From positions 186,001 to 250,000 of the forward strand of contig NZ_WUBS01000008.1 of NCBI RefSeq assembly GCF_010131535.1: a stretch of DNA of 64,000 nucleotides. The letters are read 5' to 3'. Origin of the DNA: Acerihabitans arboris. Its GTDB lineage: Bacteria > Pseudomonadota > Gammaproteobacteria > Enterobacterales > Enterobacteriaceae. This document shows positions 7,629 through 17,000 of the stretch, piece by piece. Position 1 is the stretch's first letter; each line of letters opens with the position of its first letter. The position numbers were made by a program, and so were the translations under genes. Under the pieces are notes generated by a model that saw only the letters and a list, made by a program, of their open reading frames with translations, did no database searches and was not told the DNA's origin.

Positions 7629-9221
7629 ATGCCGATCAGTCTGAAGACCAGGATCATGACAAAGGTCGCCAACAAATATCGATTGCTCTTTTGGGTGATC
7701 ATTCCCCTGTGCTTTTTTATTTTCTCCGTTACCCTCATCAGTTTATTTGCCTATCAGGCCCTGAAATCGCGCGCCGATCATGAGATTCGCAGTACGGTGC
7801 TTTTTATTGACACGGTGCTGAACGACGCCAACGCTACGGCCAATGAAGCCCTGGCCTTATTAGGCCGGCCTTGTGCGGGGGTGGTGGACCAACTGCGCAT
7901 CATGGGCATGAAACATTCCCTGGTGCGCACCGTTAACCTGGCCCATAACGGCATGGTTTATTGCGCCCCGGTGCCGCTGCCGCCCAATATGAAACCGCGG
8001 AAATATTCATCGGTGATTAACGATGTAACGCCGGAAATCGAGCTGCGCGCCGGTACGCTTCTATTCCCCGGCGTTGCCGTCATCGTATTGCGCCGGCATC
8101 GCGGCAATGACGGCGCCAGTGTCGTCATTGATACACAATATATGCGTTATATGATGGATGCCGTCGGCACGGATAACCAGATTTTTCTGGGAATAAAAAA
8201 CCAGTATCTATCGCCAAAGGGCGACCTGGTCCCGTCAGCGGCGCTGCCAAACGGGTTTATCTCCGTCAGCGGGGTTTCACAACGTTTTCCCTACTTGCTG
8301 ACAATCAATATTTCCCGCTACCAGTTTTTTGATTATATGGTCGACACCTACGCCTTGGTCATCCTGTTTTCGGTGGTAGTTTGCCTGGTGATGTCGCTGC
8401 TGATTCGTAATTGGCTGACGGCAACCACGTCGATCCGATCGAATATGGCGCTGGCGCTAAAGCGTAATGAGTTCGAACCCTATTTCCAGCCGGTGATGAA
8501 TGTCGCAAGCGATCGCTGCACCGGCATGGAGATCCTGACCCGCTGGCGGCATCCCACGGACGGGTATGTATCACCCGATGTGTTTATTCCGCTGGCCGAG
8601 GAGTCGGGGCTGATCATCCCCCTGACGCAACAGCTTATGCGACGGGTGGCGGCGGTGATTGCCAGCAGCCCGGTGCATTGGCCGGAGATGCTGCATATCG
8701 CCATTAATATTTCAGCGGTCCATCTTTCCAACCGGCAGATAGTCGACGATTGCCAGACCTTTTTACAAACGGTAGGGGATAAAAATATCCGGCTGGTGCT
8801 GGAGTTGACCGAGCGGCAGTTTGTCGATGTCACCGATACCACGCTCGAGGTGCTGGCCGCCCTGAAGCAGCAGGGCGTGGCGATTGCCATCGACGACTTC
8901 GGCACCGGGTATTCCGGCCTGTCCTACCTGAGTAAAATGAATATCGACTTCCTGAAAATCGATCAGTCGTTCGTGGCGATGATTGAGGAAGAGACCACTA
9001 CCCGTATTATCGTGGATGTGGTGATTGACCTGGCCGGGAAGCTGGATATGAAGCTGATTGCCGAAGGTGTGGAGAATGCGCGGCAAAAGGCCTATTTGCT
9101 GGACAAGCATGTTCTCTTCCAGCAAGGCTACTTTTTTGCCAGGCCGATGCCGATGACGCAATTTTCCCTGTATTGGCGCGAGGAACACGCGCGCTATTCC
9201 GCCTCGCCTATAGCACTTTAA
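7629..9221 (+). CDS. Membrane-bound EAL-domain c-di-GMP phosphodiesterase with CSS-like sensor
   Basis: Hydrolyses cyclic di-GMP. The 530-residue protein has a membrane helix near 23-45, a periplasmic CSS-type sensor domain (about 50-235) with cysteines in GRPCAGVV and VYCAPVP, a second helix near 236-256, then a cytoplasmic EAL domain (about 270-515). The EAL residues look complete: EILTRW, NISAVHL, LELTERQ, IDDFGTGYSGLSYL, KIDQSFV, AEGVE, QGYFFARPM. Active phosphodiesterase is therefore expected. The CSS signature itself reads CAP, so it is a variant of the thiol-sensing domain. The ATG at 7656 (AGGA nearby) is an alternative start. Monocistronic; no GGDEF domain. Confidence 0.9.
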   Translation: MPISLKTRIMTKVANKYRLLFWVIIPLCFFIFSVTLISLFAYQALKSRADHEIRSTVLFIDTVLNDANATANEALALLGRPCAGVVDQLRIMGMKHSLVRTVNLAHNGMVYCAPVPLPPNMKPRKYSSVINDVTPEIELRAGTLLFPGVAVIVLRRHRGNDGASVVIDTQYMRYMMDAVGTDNQIFLGIKNQYLSPKGDLVPSAALPNGFISVSGVSQRFPYLLTINISRYQFFDYMVDTYALVILFSVVVCLVMSLLIRNWLTATTSIRSNMALALKRNEFEPYFQPVMNVASDRCTGMEILTRWRHPTDGYVSPDVFIPLAEESGLIIPLTQQLMRRVAAVIASSPVHWPEMLHIAINISAVHLSNRQIVDDCQTFLQTVGDKNIRLVLELTERQFVDVTDTTLEVLAALKQQGVAIAIDDFGTGYSGLSYLSKMNIDFLKIDQSFVAMIEEETTTRIIVDVVIDLAGKLDMKLIAEGVENARQKAYLLDKHVLFQQGYFFARPMPMTQFSLYWREEHARYSASPIAL

Positions 9222-9251
9222 TTCAGCTTGTAAGGTTTCTTTTGACGGTTA

Positions 9252-9267
9252 TGTGAGCTTAATCGCA
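9252..9267 (+). promoter_or_regulatory. CRP-cAMP-site-like sequence upstream of the sugar-type ABC operon
   Basis: TGTGAGCTTAATCGCA matches TGTGA-N6-TCACA at 9 of 10 informative positions. It lies about 224 bp before the binding-protein start and suggests catabolite control of the transporter. Confidence 0.55.
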
Positions 9268-9287
9268 AACAAGAATACTGCCTTATT

Positions 9288-9320
9288 TATCCATATATAC
9301 AGCTAATATGTATATGGATA
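9288..9320. repeat. Inverted repeat, candidate operator
   Basis: Arms TATCCATATA (9288-9297) and TATATGGATA (9311-9320) separated by 13 bp, between the CRP-like site and the ABC operon. AT-rich and without a T run, so more likely a protein-binding site than a terminator. The cognate regulator is not in the neighbourhood. Confidence 0.4.
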
Positions 9321-9490
9321 ATTGCGCGCTATCCCTCCATATTTCAATCGTTTTCTCCGCGTAAGCCGTTATTTTTTTTATATAACCGCGCTGGAAAAAC
9401 CACTTTTATTTTACGGCTATCGGCCATTGCCTTCTCTGGACGTATTTTTCCGGTCATTCCCTCCCTTTTTATCGCAAGAGGATAAATAAA

Positions 9491-10474
9491 ATGAAAATAA
9501 ACACCCTGCAGAACTGGTTAACCGCGGGTTGCCTGGGCCTGATGATGAGCGCGTCCGGCGCGTTTGCCGCGCAGGCCGAAATTGTCAATATCTCCAAAAT
9601 TGCCGGTATGCCCTGGTTCAACCGTATGGGCGAAGGCGTCACCCAGGCGGGCAAGGATTTGACCGTCAATGCCTATCAGGTCGGCCCGTCCAGTACCGAT
9701 GCGCCGCAGCAGGTCAAAATCATCGAAGACCTGATCGCGAAAAAAGTCAGCGCGATAACCATCGTGCCCAATGACGCCGATGTACTGGAACCGGTATTCA
9801 AAAAAGCGCGCGCGGCGGGCATCGTGGTGTTGACCAATGAATCGCCGGGCCAGCCCAGCGCCAATTGGGACGTCGAAATCATTGATAACCAGCAGTTTGC
9901 CGCCGACAACGTCGAGCAGGTGGCCAAGGCCAACGGCGGCAAAGGCGGTTACGTCATCTATGTGGGCAGCCTGACGGTACCCCAGCATAATCTCTGGGCC
10001 GATCTGTTCGTGAAATACCAGAAAGAACATTATCCGCAGATGCATGAAGTCACCAGCCGTATGCCGGTGTCGGAAAGCATTGATGATTCCCGCCGTACCA
10101 CCCTTGATCTGATGAAGGCTCATCCGGATCTGAACACCATCGTGGCCTTTGGTTCACAGGGTCCCATTGGCGCCGGGCGTGCGGTTAAGGAAAAACGCGC
10201 CAAAAACAAAGTCCATGTCTACGGCATGATGATTCCGTCACAGGCCGCGTCGCTGGTTAAAAGCGGCGATATCACCGAGGGCATTACCTACGATCCGGCT
10301 ACCGCGGGCTATGCCCTGACGGCGGTGGCGTCAAGTTTGCTCAAAGGTGAAAATATCGGCCCCGGCTATGAAGTAAAAGGTCTCGGCAAAGCGGAAGTCG
10401 ATGCCGACAAAAAGGTGATTAAGTTTCATAAGGTGCTGCTGGTGACCAAGGACAATATCGATAGCCTGTATTGA
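9491..10474 (+). CDS. Sugar/autoinducer-2-type ABC transporter, periplasmic binding protein
   Basis: 327-residue secreted binding protein of the RbsB/LsrB/RhaS fold. Signal peptide about 1-26 (LGLMMSASGAFA-AQA cleavage). The mature start EIVNISKIAGMPWFNRMGEG, then PNDADVLEPVFKKARAAGIV and VYGMMIPSQAASLVKSG are typical of this family. First gene of a four-gene operon with a double-cassette ATPase and two permeases, the LsrACDB/rhamnose-type layout. The AGAGGATAAATAAA leader is a good ribosome site. The ligand (a pentose, a deoxysugar, or AI-2-like molecule) cannot be named, because no sugar kinase or isomerase is adjacent. Confidence 0.85.
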   Translation: MKINTLQNWLTAGCLGLMMSASGAFAAQAEIVNISKIAGMPWFNRMGEGVTQAGKDLTVNAYQVGPSSTDAPQQVKIIEDLIAKKVSAITIVPNDADVLEPVFKKARAAGIVVLTNESPGQPSANWDVEIIDNQQFAADNVEQVAKANGGKGGYVIYVGSLTVPQHNLWADLFVKYQKEHYPQMHEVTSRMPVSESIDDSRRTTLDLMKAHPDLNTIVAFGSQGPIGAGRAVKEKRAKNKVHVYGMMIPSQAASLVKSGDITEGITYDPATAGYALTAVASSLLKGENIGPGYEVKGLGKAEVDADKKVIKFHKVLLVTKDNIDSLY

Positions 10475-10566
10475 TTAATCCCCGTTTGACATCCTGGGGC
10501 GATGATGTGGCCGGGGCTGGGCGGCAGCGACCGGCCGACCACCTGGACGTGCTGGCGCGAGGTTTT

Positions 10567-12048
10567 ATGAAGCCGTTAATTGCAATGGAAAATATCAGCA
10601 AAACGTTTTATGGGGTAAAGGCGCTGGATAATATCGCCCTGACGTTATTGCCCGGCGAGGTACATTGCCTGGCCGGGCAAAACGGCTGCGGCAAGTCTAC
10701 CCTGATCAAAATTATCTCCGGCGTCTATCAACCGGATGCCGGGGCGAAAATCACCCTCGACGATCATGTGTACTCCCATTTGACCCCGGGAGAATCCGTT
10801 AAGCGCGGCATCCAGGTGATTTACCAGGATCTTTCATTATTCCCCAACCTGAGCGTCGCGGAAAATATCGCCATCAACCTTTATCATCGGCATCTCTGGG
10901 TGAACAAGCGCAGCCTGTACCAACTGGCTCAGCGTACCCTGGACGATATCGGCGTTACGCTTGATTTGCACGCGCCGCTGGAGACGCTGTCGATTGCGCA
11001 GCGCCAACTGGTGGCGATTTGCCGGGCGCTGGCGCAGGATGCCCGGCTGATAATCATGGATGAGCCCACCGCCTCGCTGACCATGACCGAAGTCAAGGGG
11101 TTGCTCAGGCTGGTCCATCAACTGAAGGCGCGCGGTATCTGCGTGGTGTTTGTCAGCCACCGCCTGGATGAGGTGATGGCGGTCTCCGACCGCATTACCG
11201 TATTGCAGGACGGCGAGCATATCGGCACTTTTCCCGCCGCCGAAATGGGCAGCAAGCAGCTGGCCTTCCTGATGACCGGGCTGGCATTCGATTACCGCGT
11301 GCTGACCCCATATGCGGGTGGTAAACCGGTGGTGCTGGAGGTGGAGCGGTTGAGCCGCCGCGATCAATATCATGATATTTCGCTAAAGGTACATCAGGGG
11401 GAAATCGTCGCCATCACCGGGCTGTTGGGCGCGGGGCGCACCGAACTGTGCCTGAGCCTGTTCGGCCTGACCCGTCCGGACGGCGGCAGCATGAAAATTG
11501 ACGGCTCCCTGGTGCATTTCCACAGTAATCGCGACGCGATTGCCGCGGGGATCGGTTATGTTTCGGAAGATCGCCTCAGTACCGGCCTGGTCATGGAACA
11601 GTCCATTGGCGACAATATCATCTCGACGGTATTGCCGCAGGTCAATAACCGCTGGCGCCTTATCGACCGGCAGCGGGTGCAGACGCTGGTCGGGGAGATG
11701 ATTCACCGGTTGACGATTAAATCGGACAATACCTCCCTGCCGGTGAATACCCTTTCCGGCGGCAATGCCCAGCGGGTGGCGATTGCCAAGTGGCTGGCGA
11801 CGCGTCCGCGCCTGCTGATCCTTGATTCGCCCACGGTCGGGGTCGATATCGCCAATAAGGCGGGTATTTACCAGATCGTGAACGCGCTGGCGGAGCAGGG
11901 CATCGCGGTATTGATGATTTGCGATGAAATTGAAGAGGCTTATTTTAACAGCCATCGCATCCTGGTGATGCGCGCGGGTGCGCTGGTCGCTGAATTTCTT
12001 ACGTCTGAAACGACCGAAGCGGCGTTGGCGGAGGTGGTCAATGGTTAA
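10567..12048 (+). CDS. Sugar-type ABC transporter ATPase with two cassettes (RbsA/LsrA-like)
   Basis: 493 residues in two fused ATPase cassettes. The N-terminal cassette is complete: GQNGCGKSTLIK Walker A, LSIAQRQLVAICRAL signature, LIIMDEPTASL Walker B. The C-terminal cassette has the degenerate Walker A usual for this family (ITGLLGAGRTEL), the signature LSGGNAQRVAIAKWL, and LLILDSPTVGVDI in which Ser replaces the catalytic Glu. The ATG at 10567 is chosen because GAGG lies six bases upstream and homology begins at MKPLIAMENISKTFYGVKAL; upstream in-frame codons overlap the binding-protein end and look non-coding. Overlaps the next gene by 8 bases. Confidence 0.92.
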   Translation: MKPLIAMENISKTFYGVKALDNIALTLLPGEVHCLAGQNGCGKSTLIKIISGVYQPDAGAKITLDDHVYSHLTPGESVKRGIQVIYQDLSLFPNLSVAENIAINLYHRHLWVNKRSLYQLAQRTLDDIGVTLDLHAPLETLSIAQRQLVAICRALAQDARLIIMDEPTASLTMTEVKGLLRLVHQLKARGICVVFVSHRLDEVMAVSDRITVLQDGEHIGTFPAAEMGSKQLAFLMTGLAFDYRVLTPYAGGKPVVLEVERLSRRDQYHDISLKVHQGEIVAITGLLGAGRTELCLSLFGLTRPDGGSMKIDGSLVHFHSNRDAIAAGIGYVSEDRLSTGLVMEQSIGDNIISTVLPQVNNRWRLIDRQRVQTLVGEMIHRLTIKSDNTSLPVNTLSGGNAQRVAIAKWLATRPRLLILDSPTVGVDIANKAGIYQIVNALAEQGIAVLMICDEIEEAYFNSHRILVMRAGALVAEFLTSETTEAALAEVVNG

Positions 12049-13021
12049 CAAATCGGGATTGCATCGTCACGAAGGGTTGCTGATCGTGACCATCCTGATC
12101 CTCGGGGTGATTTTCAGCATTAACAGCGGAGATTTCCTGACATTCGGTAACCTTTACGACCTGGTGAACAATTATGCCATGCTGCTGATCCTGGCGTGCG
12201 GGTTGTTTATTGTCCTGATCTCCGGCGGCATTGATATTTCCTTTCCGGCCATGACCATTATCGCCCAATACGTCATGGTCACCGCGCTGCTGAAATTCGG
12301 CGGTAATTTCCTGGTGGCGTTCCTGATTGCCGGCGGCGTCGGGACCGTGCTGGGCCTGGTTAACGCCCTGTTGGTCAACCGGCTGAAAGTGCCTTCCATC
12401 ATCGTCACCATTTCAACGCTGAATATCTTCTATGGTTTGCTGCTCTACTTCTCCAAGGGGGTCTGGCTGTACAAATATCCCGACTGGTTTGAAGGCGGAC
12501 TGACCTTATTTACCTTTACCGCCGCCGATGGTTATGACTACGGGCTGAACCTGCCCATCATGACCCTGCTGGTGGTGCTGATAGTTACCGGCCTGCTGAT
12601 GAAACGCAGCAGTATCGGACGTAAGATCTATGCGATGGGCGGCAATCGTGAAGCCGCCTCGCGCCTGGGTTTTGGCATTTTTAAGCTACAGCTGTTTGTC
12701 TATGGTTTCATGGGACTGCTGTCGGGCGTGGCCGGAGTGGTGCAGTCCTATACCGTGATGACGGTGGCGCCCGACTCGCTGCTGGGGTATGAACTGACCG
12801 TCCTGGCGGCGGTAGTGCTGGGCGGGACCAGTATCGTCGGTGGCCGCGGCACGCTATTGGGCACTTCGCTGGGGGTAATATTGCTGGCGATGTTGCAAAA
12901 CGGCCTTAATTTGATGGGCATTTCATCCTACTGGCATACGGTCATTACCGGCCTGGTGATTGTGGTCAGCATCAGCTCCACCGCCTGGAGCCAGCGCGGT
13001 AAATCGGAGATCCTGTCATGA
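12041..13021 (+). CDS. Sugar-type ABC transporter permease 1 (RbsC/LsrC family)
   Basis: 326-residue inner-membrane permease with 8-10 hydrophobic helices. The EAA-like loop is replaced by the RbsC-family signature LAAVVLGGTSIVGGRGTLLG. Start at ATG 12041 (MVNKSGLHRHEGLL) preceded by GGAGG at 12030-12034; it overlaps the ATPase gene by 8 bases, implying coupled translation. Pairs with the following permease as a heterodimer. The cargo is unknown. Confidence 0.9.
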   Translation: MVNKSGLHRHEGLLIVTILILGVIFSINSGDFLTFGNLYDLVNNYAMLLILACGLFIVLISGGIDISFPAMTIIAQYVMVTALLKFGGNFLVAFLIAGGVGTVLGLVNALLVNRLKVPSIIVTISTLNIFYGLLLYFSKGVWLYKYPDWFEGGLTLFTFTAADGYDYGLNLPIMTLLVVLIVTGLLMKRSSIGRKIYAMGGNREAASRLGFGIFKLQLFVYGFMGLLSGVAGVVQSYTVMTVAPDSLLGYELTVLAAVVLGGTSIVGGRGTLLGTSLGVILLAMLQNGLNLMGISSYWHTVITGLVIVVSISSTAWSQRGKSEILS

Positions 13022-13977
13022 GCGGCGCTAAAGTCAAAGATCATGTGGAGCTGTACCTGGTGATATTGCTGCTGGCGGTGATGCTGGCCTTCAGCGCGCA
13101 GATCCCGGGCGTATTCTGGTCGGCGCCGAATTTCCAGTCTATCGCGTCGCAGCTGCCGGTATTGGGCGTACTGGCGTTCGCCATGGCGGTGACCATGCTG
13201 ACCGGTGGGATTAACCTGTCGATTATCGCCACCACCAACTGCTGCGCCCTGGCCATGGCGTGGGTTGCCACCCATTTTGCGCCGTCGGCGGGCAGCGCCC
13301 TGCTGATGCTGCTGGCCGGGGTCGGCATGGCCGGTGTTATCGGCCTGCTGAACGGCGTACTGATTGCTGTTATCCACGTCTCGCCCATATTAGCCACCTT
13401 GGGCATGATGACCTTGCTCAAGGGGGTGACCATCCTGATCTCCAAGGGGACGGCCATTTCCAATTTCCCCGCCTATGTGCTGTGGCTGAATAACAATAAC
13501 TGGCTCGGCATCCCGGTGCCGTTGTATCTCTTTGCGCTGGTGGCGCTTATCATGTGGATTGTGCTGGAGCGTTCAACGCTGGGCCGGAGAATCTATCTTA
13601 TCGGTTCCAACCAGCGCGCGGCCCATTACGCCGGCATCAATACGCCGCGCACGCTGATGGCGGTTTATGTCATCTCTTCGCTGTTATGCGTGGTTGCCGC
13701 GCTGCTGATGATGTCCAAGCTTAACTCCGCCAAAGCCGCCTATGGCGAATCCTACCTGCTGACCAGTATTCTGGCGGCGGTGCTGGGCGGGATTAATCCC
13801 GACGGCGGCTTCGGCAGGATCGTCGGCATGGTGTTGGCGCTGATCCTGTTGCAGATGCTGGAAAGCGGACTTAATATCATGGGGATAAGCAGTTATATCA
13901 CCATGGCGCTATGGGGCGGGCTGCTGCTGGCGTTTTTATTTCTCAAAGGCGTCCGGCTGCCGTACTTTAGCCGTTAG
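13018..13977 (+). CDS. Sugar-type ABC transporter permease 2 (RbsC/LsrD family)
   Basis: 319-residue polytopic membrane protein of the same family as its upstream neighbour, with the signature LTSILAAVLGGINPDGGFGR and TGGINLSIIATTN near the N-terminus. It starts within the stop of the previous gene (ATGA overlap). It closes the operon; a strong hairpin follows 13 bp after the stop. Confidence 0.9.
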   Translation: MSGAKVKDHVELYLVILLLAVMLAFSAQIPGVFWSAPNFQSIASQLPVLGVLAFAMAVTMLTGGINLSIIATTNCCALAMAWVATHFAPSAGSALLMLLAGVGMAGVIGLLNGVLIAVIHVSPILATLGMMTLLKGVTILISKGTAISNFPAYVLWLNNNNWLGIPVPLYLFALVALIMWIVLERSTLGRRIYLIGSNQRAAHYAGINTPRTLMAVYVISSLLCVVAALLMMSKLNSAKAAYGESYLLTSILAAVLGGINPDGGFGRIVGMVLALILLQMLESGLNIMGISSYITMALWGGLLLAFLFLKGVRLPYFSR

Positions 13978-13989
13978 CCCCGGCGGCCC

Positions 13990-14023
13990 GGCAATCGCGC
14001 GGGGGTTGCGCCGCGCGGTTGCC
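13990..14023 (+). terminator. Hairpin after the sugar-type ABC operon
   Basis: 13-bp stem (GGCAATCGCGCGG pairing with CCGCGCGGTTGCC, one G-T pair) with an 8-base loop. No immediate T tract, so intrinsic termination is only probable. It marks the 3' end of the operon. Confidence 0.5.
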
Positions 14024-14644
14024 CCGGGAAAATAACATTTTCTATTATTCATTAACCATGATAGATTTACTCTTTTCATTATTATCATGTTATTTAGTTA
14101 AACCATTTATTTATATTAGTGTAATTTAAATTATTATTAAGCTAACTAATTTATTATCAATAATATGAGATGATTTATAACGTGGGGTAAGTGAATCGGC
14201 ATTGGAAAAAATCATTAACATAATATATAATTATAAACTTAATTAAATTCTCCCCGTTTAACCGATTGAGCCACGTTAAGATATTGCTATACAATAGACT
14301 TCTGTTAGTTGAATCGATAAAATTGAATTTTAGTTAAAATACTATGTCTTTAAAAAGCACCAATCAGAGTATTTTATATTTTTCTCCATATTTATCACTC
14401 AAAAAGAAACAACGGGGCTAATAATAAGTTATTTACCTTGATCAAGCATAATAATTACCGGTATTATCAATTTATGAGTTCCCAATATCATCTGCATGTT
14501 AATTTTTTGTAATTTAAATTAATAGCTAAGTATTTTTATTATAATAATTTCAGGAGGCAATCTCAGATCGCCCCTTTCGTTTCGCGTTCGATAACCCGTT
14601 ATTATAACGACGAAAAATTAATAGTTACATAAGGAGAACATACG
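14024..14644. other. AT-rich intergenic region, no gene
   Basis: About 620 bp, very AT-rich, with no supported reading frame. It precedes the alpha/beta hydrolase gene, whose AAGGAGA ribosome site is at its end. No motif recognised with confidence. Confidence 0.35.
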
Positions 14645-15517
14645 ATGGAGATTGAACGACACTTTATTGAATGTGCAAAGGATAAACTGGCTGCGCGGAT
14701 ACATTATGGCGACGCCAATGCCGCGGCGCCGCTGCCCGCGGTATTGATGTGCCATGGGTTCTTTTGCATCCAGGATGTATTGCTGGCGGGTTTTGTCCAG
14801 CGGTTTGTCGATGCGGGTTATAGGGTGGTCACCTTTGACTACCGTGGCTTCGGCGACAGCGAAGGGGACGCCGGCAGGATCGTGCCCGAACGGCAAATCG
14901 AGGATATCCTGGCGGTGTTGGACTGGTGTAAAACCCAATCCCGGATTGACGCCCGGCGCATCGCCCTGTGGGGAACCTCGCTTGGCGGCGGCCATGTCAT
15001 CGAGGTGGCCGCCCGCCGGCCGGAGGTAAAATGCGTTCTCAGCCAGTTGGCCTTCGCCGACGGTGAACAATTGGTCACCGGCGATATGGGCCTGGAGGAG
15101 AAGGCGCGGTTCATGGATACCATGGCCAGGATGGCAAATAAAAAGCAGCAGGACGGCAAAGAGTTGCTGGTACCGATTATCAAGGTGATGACCGATGAGG
15201 AATCGCGTACATTCTTTGAAAAGAAAAAAAAGGATTTTCCGGCGCTGGATATCAAGATCCCCTACCTGACGGTATGGGAGACCATCCTGTATCATCCGGT
15301 GCGGGCAGCGGCGCGGGTGACCCAACCCACGTTCATGGTGTTTGCCGAAAACGATAAAGTCATCGCCCTGGAATACGGACTGGCTTTATACCAGGCCATT
15401 GGCGCGGAAAAAAGCTGTCATATCCAACCTAAGGCGCGTCACTACCAGGTGTTTGCCGGCGAGCATCTCAACCAAATCGCGGCCAGGCAGCTAGCCTGGC
15501 TGCGGAAATATCTCTGA
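14645..15517 (+). CDS. Alpha/beta-hydrolase family protein (dienelactone-hydrolase/esterase-like)
   Basis: 290-residue cytoplasmic hydrolase. Oxyanion HGFF motif at 37-40, DYRGFGDSEGD at 65-75, nucleophile elbow GTSLGGG with Ser112, acid Asp237 in FAENDK, and a histidine near 266 or 274 as the third triad member. This resembles UPF0227/FrsA-type or 2-hydroxy-acyl peptide-peptidase-like hydrolases. The ATG has AAGGAGA eight bases upstream. Monocistronic. Substrate unknown. Confidence 0.75.
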   Translation: MEIERHFIECAKDKLAARIHYGDANAAAPLPAVLMCHGFFCIQDVLLAGFVQRFVDAGYRVVTFDYRGFGDSEGDAGRIVPERQIEDILAVLDWCKTQSRIDARRIALWGTSLGGGHVIEVAARRPEVKCVLSQLAFADGEQLVTGDMGLEEKARFMDTMARMANKKQQDGKELLVPIIKVMTDEESRTFFEKKKKDFPALDIKIPYLTVWETILYHPVRAAARVTQPTFMVFAENDKVIALEYGLALYQAIGAEKSCHIQPKARHYQVFAGEHLNQIAARQLAWLRKYL

Positions 15518-15645
15518 ATGGCGCCGGCGGCGGTACGTCGCAGTGAAATAGACGATATTATGCCTGGGCCGTATCCAATCAGGATTCATTAACCTCGGCG
15601 GGCATCCGGTGAATGTCGGCCGAGGGCTGGTTGCCGCCGACCGGT

Positions 15646-15942
15646 TTAGTCGATGCTTTTCAGCAGCGACACGTCCAGCGGCGCGACGATCAGTTCGGCC
15701 AGTCCGTCCACCATTGTTTTAAGATGTGCCGACTTACTATGTTTTTGCACCATCGCCTCGCTTGCCCAATGCTCGACAAAAATAAAGTGATCGGGCCGCG
15801 CGATATCCTGCTGCAGCTGATATTTCAGGCAGCCTTCTTCCTTGCGGGTTGCTTCGATACAGGGCTTGATCACCGCCTTGATGGCTTCCGCCTTGCCCGG
15901 TTTACCCTCGACAACCGCCACGATATGGACATCTGTAGACAT
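15646..15942 (-). CDS. Antibiotic-biosynthesis-monooxygenase (ABM)-domain protein
   Basis: 98-residue dimeric ferredoxin-like fold protein of the YgiN/LsrG group. Visible features: start MSTDVHIVAVVEGKPGKAEA, EEGCLKYQL, FIFVEHWASEAM (the conserved His-Trp), HSKSAHLKTMV. The start at 15942 has GGAG seven bases upstream; a longer in-frame extension has no ribosome site. Members act as quinol monooxygenases or small-molecule isomerases. LsrG-like processing of AI-2 is one possibility given the sugar/AI-2-type transporter 2 kb away, but this is inference. Confidence 0.8.
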   Translation of the reverse strand: MSTDVHIVAVVEGKPGKAEAIKAVIKPCIEATRKEEGCLKYQLQQDIARPDHFIFVEHWASEAMVQKHSKSAHLKTMVDGLAELIVAPLDVSLLKSID

Positions 15943-16043
15943 AGCATTCTCCAAATAACTGATATGAATTATTAACAATATGGTAATAGCCTGCTTTAAT
16001 CATAACGATACCAACGATAAAAAGCACACTTAAGGAATTTGAT

Positions 16044-17000
16044 ATGGCGGGAACCAGCCTGTTGGCGCTGCTTGATGATATAGCCTCGATACTCGACGAC
16101 GTGGCGGCGATGAGCAAGGTGGCGGCGCGAAAAACCGCCAGCGTGCTCAGCGACGACCTGGCGCTTAACGCGCAGCAGGTCTCGGGCGTCAGGGCCGATC
16201 GGGAACTGCCGGTGGTATGGAAGGTCGCCAAGGGCTCGTTGATCAATAAGGCGATCCTGGTGCCGCTGGCATTGGCGATCAGCGCGTTTATTCCCTGGGC
16301 CATCACGCCGCTGCTGATGCTGGGCGGTTCTTATCTATGCTACGAAGGGGTGGAGAAACTGATTGAAAGCCGGCACCGCCGCCGGCATGAAAAGGCGCAT
16401 CCCGAGGCGATAGAGTCCGCGCCCACCCCGGCGGGCGCGCCGCAGAATCAACCCGCCGTGACCCAGGCCGACGTATTGGCGCTGGAAAATAAAAAGGTCA
16501 AAGGGGCGGTGCGCACCGATTTCATCCTGTCGGCGGAGATCATTGTTATTTCGCTGGGCACCGTGGCCAGCGCGCCGTTGACGAGCCAGGTGGCGGTGAT
16601 GGTATTTATAGCCCTGGCCATGACGGTGGGCGTGTACGGCATCGTGGCGGCCATCGTCAAGATGGATGATGTGGGGCTCTACCTGAGCCAATTACCGGGC
16701 ACCGGCGGCCCGCGCGGCTGGCTTCGCGCCATCGGGCGTGGCGTGGTTAACGCCGCGCCGCTGTTAATGAAGTCCCTGTCGGTTATCGGCACCCTGGCCA
16801 TGTTCCTGGTGGGCGGCAGCATCCTGGCGCACGGCCTGCCCTGGACCCATAGCCTGCTCGACCGCATTACCGAAGGCCACCGGGGCCTGATCGGCACCCT
16901 GCTGACCAGCGCCGCCGATATGCTGCTGGGGCTGGTGGCCGGCGGCATTATCGTGGCGGTGGTGGCGCTGGGCATGAAGATCGCCGGCCGGAGGCATTGA
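16044..17000 (+). CDS. yedI: DUF808 inner-membrane protein YedI
   Basis: 318 residues with four to six membrane segments, very similar to E. coli YedI: LLALLDDIASILDDVAAMSK, LNAQQVSGVRADRELPVVWK, INKAILVPLALAISAFIPWA, KVKGAVRTDFILSAEIIVIS. The variable loop (about 115-145) is Pro/Ala-rich. No biochemical role is established for the family. Own ribosome site (TAAGGA); preceded by the divergent ABM gene. Confidence 0.92.
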   Translation: MAGTSLLALLDDIASILDDVAAMSKVAARKTASVLSDDLALNAQQVSGVRADRELPVVWKVAKGSLINKAILVPLALAISAFIPWAITPLLMLGGSYLCYEGVEKLIESRHRRRHEKAHPEAIESAPTPAGAPQNQPAVTQADVLALENKKVKGAVRTDFILSAEIIVISLGTVASAPLTSQVAVMVFIALAMTVGVYGIVAAIVKMDDVGLYLSQLPGTGGPRGWLRAIGRGVVNAAPLLMKSLSVIGTLAMFLVGGSILAHGLPWTHSLLDRITEGHRGLIGTLLTSAADMLLGLVAGGIIVAVVALGMKIAGRRH

